Origin: an uncultured Oscillospiraceae bacterium
GTDB taxonomy: Bacteria > Bacillota > Clostridia > Oscillospirales > Oscillospiraceae
Direction: 5' to 3'
Assembly: GCA_910579965.1 (NCBI GenBank)
Contig: CAJTWF010000026.1
Coordinates: 1 to 33,452, forward strand
DNA length: 33,452 nucleotides
The position numbers and the translations under genes are program-made. Shown here in pieces: positions 29,943-33,452 of this stretch (positions are counted from its first letter, which is position 1; each line of letters begins with the position of its first letter). Below the pieces are notes generated by a model that worked only from the letters and a program-made list of their open reading frames with translations, was not told the origin of the DNA and searched no databases.

Positions 29943-31361
29943 CTACTTCTTGCTCAGGTACTCGTCAATGGCTGCGGCGGCAGTCTTGCCCGCGCCCATG
30001 GCCAGGATGACCGTGGCCGCGCCGGTGACCGCATCGCCGCCGGCATACACCGCCTCGCGGCTGGTGAGGCCCTCCTCGTTGACGATGATGCCGCCCCGCT
30101 TGTTGATCTCCAGGCCCTTGGTGGTGGACTTGATGAGGGGGTTGGGGCTGGTGCCCAGGGCCATAATCACGCAGTCCATCTCCATCTCAAACTCGCTGCC
30201 CTCCTTGACAATAGGACGGCGGCGGCCGGAGGCGTCGGGCTCGCCCAGCTCCATCTCCACGCACTTCAGGCCGGAGACGGAGCCATTCTTGGGATCCCGC
30301 TTGTCCTCGGGATTATTGTAGCCCAGGATCTCGGTGGGATTGTTGAGGGTCTTGAAGATGATGCCCTCCTCCTTGGCGTGCTCCACCTCCTCGGCGCGGG
30401 CGGGGAGCTCGGCCTCGCTGCGGCGGTAGACAACGTACACGTCCGCGCCCAGACGGCGGGAGCAGCGGGCCGCGTCCATGGCCACGTTGCCGCCGCCCAC
30501 CACGGCCACCTTCTTGCCCTTGAGGGGCATGATGGGGGTGTCGGAGCTGTCCGTGTAGGCCTTCATGAGGTTGATGCGGGTGAGGAACTCGTTGGCGGAG
30601 TACACGCCCTTCAGGTTCTCGCCGGGGATGTGCATGAACATGGGCAGGCCCGCGCCGGAGCCGATGAACACGGCCTCAAAGCCGAACTGCTCCATGAGCT
30701 CGTCGATGGTGATGGAGCGGCCCACCACCACATTGGTCTCGATCTTCACGCCCAGATCCTTGAGCCCGTCCACCTCCTTCTGCACAATGGACTTGGGCAG
30801 ACGGAACTCGGGGATGCCGTAGACCAGCACGCCGCCGGCCAGGTGCAGGGCCTCATAGACGGTGACCTCGTACCCCTTCCGGGCCAGATCGCCGGCGCAG
30901 GTGAGGCCGGCGGGGCCGGAGCCGATGACGGCCACCTTGTGGCCGTTGGAGGCGGGCTTCACCGCCTTCTCGGTGGCGTTGGCGTTGTGCCAGTCGGCCA
31001 CGAACCGCTCCAGGCGGCCGATGCCCACGCTCTCGTGCTTGATGCCCCGCACGCACTTGCTCTCGCACTGGGTCTCCTGGGGGCAGACCCGGCCGCACAC
31101 GGCGGGCAGGGCGCTGTCCTGAGCAATGATCTGATAGGCGGCCTCAAAGTCGCCCTCCGCCACCTTGGCGATGAACTCGGGGATCCGGATCTTCACCGGG
31201 CAGCCGGACACGCAGGGCATGTTCTTGCAGTTGAGGCAGCGCTGGGCCTCGTCAATGGCCTGCTCCTTGGTGTAGCCCAGGGCCACCTCCTGGAAGTTTC
31301 CGCTGCGGACCACCGGGTCCTGGTGGGGCATGGGGTTCTTGTTGGGACACATATTGGCCAT
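29943..31361 (-). CDS. nfnB: NfnB-type NADPH/ferredoxin oxidoreductase large subunit (GltA-like)
   Basis: This 472-residue flavoprotein is often annotated as glutamate synthase small subunit (gltA). Its N-terminus has two iron-sulfur binding cysteine groups (CLNCKNMPCVSGCP at about 42-55, then CGRVCPQETQCESKC). The FAD domain has VIGSGPAGLTCAGDLA and the NADP(H) domain VVGGGNVAMDAARCSRRLG; a final FAD motif is YAGGDAVTGAATVILAMGAGK. Its pairing with an NfnA-like partner one base upstream, and the lack of a glutamate synthase large subunit, favour NADH-dependent ferredoxin:NADP oxidoreductase. That complex bifurcates electrons between NADPH, NADH and ferredoxin in fermenting anaerobes. AGGAGG precedes ATG 31361. 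Confidence 0.85.
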   Translation of the reverse strand: MANMCPNKNPMPHQDPVVRSGNFQEVALGYTKEQAIDEAQRCLNCKNMPCVSGCPVKIRIPEFIAKVAEGDFEAAYQIIAQDSALPAVCGRVCPQETQCESKCVRGIKHESVGIGRLERFVADWHNANATEKAVKPASNGHKVAVIGSGPAGLTCAGDLARKGYEVTVYEALHLAGGVLVYGIPEFRLPKSIVQKEVDGLKDLGVKIETNVVVGRSITIDELMEQFGFEAVFIGSGAGLPMFMHIPGENLKGVYSANEFLTRINLMKAYTDSSDTPIMPLKGKKVAVVGGGNVAMDAARCSRRLGADVYVVYRRSEAELPARAEEVEHAKEEGIIFKTLNNPTEILGYNNPEDKRDPKNGSVSGLKCVEMELGEPDASGRRRPIVKEGSEFEMEMDCVIMALGTSPNPLIKSTTKGLEINKRGGIIVNEEGLTSREAVYAGGDAVTGAATVILAMGAGKTAAAAIDEYLSKK

Positions 31362-31362
31362 C

Positions 31363-32205
31363 TTACTTTACCTCCTGCTTGAACAGATTACAGGTTTCCT
31401 CCCGGGCGTGCAGCTCGAAGTCCCGGTACATGGCGCCCCGGGCCATGGCCTCGTCGAAGTCCACCTTGTGGCCATCGAACTCGGGGCCGTCCACGCAGGC
31501 GAACTTGGTCTCGCCGCCCACGCTCAGCCGGCAGCCGCCGCACATGCCGGTGCCGTCGATCATGATGGGGTTCATGCTGACCACGGTGGGGATGTTGTAC
31601 TCCTTGGTCAGCTGGCAGACGAACTTCATCATGATGACAGGGCCGATGGCGATGACCCGGTCATAGTGCACGCCGGCCTCGATCTGCTCCTTGAGGAGGT
31701 CCGTCACCAGGGCCTTCTTGCCGTAGGACCCGTCATCGGTGCCGATGATGAGGTTGGTGCTGGCGGCCTCGAACTCCTCCTTGAGGATGATGAGGTCCTT
31801 GTTGCGGAAGCCCACGATCAGGTCCACATGGCACCCGTCGTCGTGGAGCTTCTTGGCCACGGGGTAGGCGATGGCGGTGCCCACGCCGCCGCCGATGACG
31901 GCCACCCGCTTGAGGCCCTCGGTCTCGGTGGCCCGGCCCAGAGGACCGACGAAGTCCTGAAGGTACTCGCCCTCCTCCTTGTGGTTGAGCTTCTCCGTGG
32001 TGGCGCCAACGATCTGGAAGATGATGGTCACAGTGCCCTTCTCCCGGTCATAGGCCGCGATGGTCAGGGGGATGCGCTCACCGTTCTCATCCACACGCAG
32101 GATGATGAACTGGCCGGGCTCCGCCTTCCTGGCAACGGCGGGAGCCTCGATCTCCATCAGGGTTACGGTGGGATTCAAAACTCTCTTTTTGACGATCCGA
32201 TACAT
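31363..32205 (-). CDS. nfnA: NfnA-type NADH/ferredoxin oxidoreductase small subunit
   Basis: The 280-residue protein has a ferredoxin-reductase layout. An N-terminal FAD barrel (PGQFIILRVDENGERIPLTIAAYD) comes first, then an NAD-binding domain (VAVIGGGVGTAIAYPVAKKL). The C-terminal cysteine cluster MCGGCRLSVGGETKFAC binds a 2Fe-2S centre. Relatives include PyrK and the sulfide dehydrogenase beta subunit, but the length and the NfnB-like gene next door fit NfnA (about 280 residues in characterised complexes). ATG 32205 has AGAGGA upstream; the frame extends six codons further without need. It is first in the two-gene operon from the promoter at 32281-32309. Confidence 0.87.
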   Translation of the reverse strand: MYRIVKKRVLNPTVTLMEIEAPAVARKAEPGQFIILRVDENGERIPLTIAAYDREKGTVTIIFQIVGATTEKLNHKEEGEYLQDFVGPLGRATETEGLKRVAVIGGGVGTAIAYPVAKKLHDDGCHVDLIVGFRNKDLIILKEEFEAASTNLIIGTDDGSYGKKALVTDLLKEQIEAGVHYDRVIAIGPVIMMKFVCQLTKEYNIPTVVSMNPIMIDGTGMCGGCRLSVGGETKFACVDGPEFDGHKVDFDEAMARGAMYRDFELHAREETCNLFKQEVK

Positions 32206-32280
32206 AGTGTTTCCTCTTTCCACTTAGATTCGGTTGCGATGCTTGGTTGTTTGGCTGTATGCGCTGCGTCATACGTCCCT

Positions 32281-32309
32281 ATTCTAGCACAGCCCGTCCG
32301 TTCCGTCAA
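32281..32309 (-). promoter_or_regulatory. SigA promoter of nfnA-nfnB
   Basis: On the minus strand TTGACG (complement of 32304-32309) and TAGAAT (complement of 32281-32286) are 17 bases apart, with TGC directly before the -10. The leader would be about 70 nt. This is one of the best promoters in the window. Confidence 0.8.
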
Positions 32310-32442
32310 TGACAATAACCGCAGGTTTTACGGTATTTTATATACAGTAATAGTTTGCAGATACCCCGGCTGGACGCAGCGTTTGACGGTCATACCGGGA
32401 TTTTAGATATAGAGCGTATCGCCCAGGGCGCCCAGCAGCAGC

Positions 32443-32724
32443 GGCACAGGCTGCCAAGTCAGAAGTCCCAACGGCAAAGTGCTTGTCCGTATCTATGACA
32501 AGGCGGCAGAGCGAGGCTTTACCGATGGCCGCCGCTGGGCGCGTGTGTCGCTTCAGCTCCGGGACAAGCGAGCGGAGGAGGTCTTTCAATATGCTTTCCG
32601 CTCTTTTCTGCTCCGGTCTCCTGTCCTCTATCCCCCTCTTTTTTATGAGACGGCCTTGGCACGCCTCCAACTTCCCCTTGCATTTTCTGAAAAAGTGAGT
32701 ATGATTAAAGACGAAATCATTTAA
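32443..32724 (+). pseudogene. Remnant of a mobile-element replication initiator (Rep_trans-like)
   Basis: The plus-strand frame through GTG 32479 reads KVLVRIYDKAAERGF, then DGRRWARVSLQLRDKRAEEVF. This is the catalytic-domain signature of replication initiation factors carried by Tn916-like conjugative elements and rolling-circle plasmids. The N-terminal helix-turn-helix and most of the protein are missing. Upstream the frame has stops at 32404 and 32410, and downstream the similarity fades before TAA 32722. It is a fossil of an integrated element, not a working gene. A minus-strand open frame over the same bases has no protein-like character. Confidence 0.65.
32701..32720 (+). promoter_or_regulatory. 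Short dyad upstream of the CobW-type gene
   Basis: ATGATT (32701-32706) and AATCAT (32715-32720) form an inverted repeat with an eight-base spacer, 21 bases before the GTPase start. It could be an operator for a metal-responsive repressor, since such GTPases are often metal-regulated, but the sequence is short and AT-rich and may be chance. Confidence 0.3.
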
Positions 32725-32741
32725 GAAAGAGGCGTTACTCC

Positions 32742-33452
32742 ATGACAAAAGTAAATGTAATCTCCGGCTTCCTGGGCGCGGGCAAGACCACCCTCATTAA
32801 AAAACTGCTGGACGAGGCGCTGAAGGGCGAGCGGATCGTCCTCATTGAAAACGAGTTTGGCGAGATTGGCATAGACGGCGGGTTCCTCCGCGACGCGGGC
32901 GTGGAGATCTCCGAGATGAACTCCGGGTGCATCTGCTGCTCCCTGGTGGGGGACTTTGGCGAGGCGCTGAAAAAGGTGATGGACCAGTTTCACCCGGACC
33001 GCATCCTCATCGAACCCTCCGGCGTGGGCAAGCTCTCCGACGTCATCCGGGCCGTTCAGGGCGTGGCGGAGCATGTGCCGGAGATGGTTCTGGGCTGCGC
33101 GGTGGCTGTGGCTGACGCGGCCAAGTGCAAGGTCTATCTGAAGAATTTCGGCGAGTTCTACGCCAACCAGATCCAGCACGCCGGGGCCATTATCCTCAGC
33201 CGCACCCAGAAACTGGATCAGACCGGGCTGGAGGCTGCGTCGGCCCTTCTCCGGGAGAAGAACAAAACCGCCCCCATCGTCACCACCCCCTGGGATCAGC
33301 TCAGCGGCGAACAGCTCCTGTCCGTGATGGAGCAGGGCGATACCCTTGCCAGGGATCTGCTGGCAGAGGAGGCCTGCCCCGTCTGCGGCGGCCACCACGG
33401 CCATGAGCATCACCACGACCACGACGAGAGCGGCTGCCACGACCATGAGCAC
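32742..33452 (+). CDS. CobW/COG0523-family G3E GTPase, metal chaperone type (runs off the window)
   Basis: The first 237 residues are present with no stop before the window ends. The Walker A motif GFLGAGKTT is at 9-17, the acidic switch stretch ENEFGEIGIDG is at 36-46, and the family's CxCC metal motif SGCICC is at 61-66. The usual NKxD guanine motif is replaced by a LSRTQKLD stretch near 152. After CPVC (212-215) comes a His-rich tail (HHGHEHHHDHD) that should bind zinc, nickel or cobalt. COG0523 proteins insert or allocate metals, using GTP. The start is ATG 32742 behind AAGAGG. Which metal or client enzyme is served cannot be told without the downstream genes. Confidence 0.9.
   Translation, partial: MTKVNVISGFLGAGKTTLIKKLLDEALKGERIVLIENEFGEIGIDGGFLRDAGVEISEMNSGCICCSLVGDFGEALKKVMDQFHPDRILIEPSGVGKLSDVIRAVQGVAEHVPEMVLGCAVAVADAAKCKVYLKNFGEFYANQIQHAGAIILSRTQKLDQTGLEAASALLREKNKTAPIVTTPWDQLSGEQLLSVMEQGDTLARDLLAEEACPVCGGHHGHEHHHDHDESGCHDHEH

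Noticed and set aside
29943..31361. Reading the flavoprotein as glutamate synthase small subunit
   Set aside because: No glutamate synthase large subunit is nearby, and an NfnA-type partner is coupled to it. A role in glutamate synthesis cannot be fully excluded.
32338..32748. 136-codon frame on the minus strand over the Rep remnant
   Set aside because: The plus-strand reading has clear Rep_trans motifs, while the minus-strand product has none and crosses the GTPase ribosome binding site.
8..33452. tRNA, rRNA or known riboswitch
   Set aside because: No cloverleaf with a T-loop consensus, no rRNA-like stretch and no recognisable riboswitch core was found by eye. A covariance-model scan would settle this.

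Overview
The window reads as chromosome of a GC-rich, spore-forming Clostridium-type Firmicute, most likely of the Oscillospiraceae (Flavonifractor / Pseudoflavonifractor-like). The support is a sporulation sigma factor of the SigG type, a YlmC/YmxH sporulation protein, the dprA-topA-trmFO and rimP-nusA-ylxR-ylxQ-infB gene orders, an NfnAB-type oxidoreductase, and several families found mainly in gut Clostridia (DUF6320, DUF6809-like, DUF1576). Taxonomy is an inference from gene content. No tRNA, rRNA or CRISPR array was recognised.

Layout. 1-2962: end of a dispersed repeat, then rpsO and pnp with a long RNase III-like hairpin between them and a strong terminator. 2963-4776: an accessory patch with a broken IS630-family transposase gene, a remnant of a second IS630 transposase on the other strand, a 162-bp MITE-like element flanked by TA, and the promoter and early terminator of the next operon. 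4777-10108: rimP, nusA, a MazG-like gene, ylxR (rnpM), ylxQ and infB, with a predicted three-way-junction RNA just before infB; the run ends at a clean terminator without rbfA. 10262-14063: an esterase, an HxxxDG acyltransferase, a zinc-ribbon membrane protein and a proline-iminopeptidase-like hydrolase, packed like an operon. 14179-22817 is nearly all on the minus strand: plsX-acpP-rnc, trmFO, and an rRNA/tRNA methyltransferase-dprA-topA operon. A small divergent regulator/helical-protein pair with a perfect operator sits between topA and trmFO. 22969-28889, minus strand: PAP2 phosphatase, an unknown 120-aa protein with a DUF1576 membrane protein, YlmC, a MATE transporter and an RluA-type pseudouridine synthase. 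29102-29872: sigG. 29943-32205, minus strand: nfnA-nfnB from a good promoter. 32443-33452: a remnant of a mobile-element replication initiator, then a CobW-type GTPase that runs off the end.

How it fits together. Most of the window is core information processing: ribosome assembly and translation (RpsO, RimP, IF2, YlxQ), transcription (NusA, SigG), RNA decay and processing (PNPase, RNase III, the RNase P modulator RnpM), RNA modification (TrmFO, SpoU and RluA enzymes), DNA topology and uptake (TopA, DprA) and phospholipid/fatty-acid supply (PlsX, ACP). The less ordinary material lies in the non-coding DNA: four families of dispersed or palindromic repeats, several of which end exactly at stop codons, and structured leaders before rpsO, pnp, rimP and infB. 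The acyltransferase operon and the DUF1576 pair are the least understood coding loci. No defence island or other complete, clearly new multi-gene system is visible.
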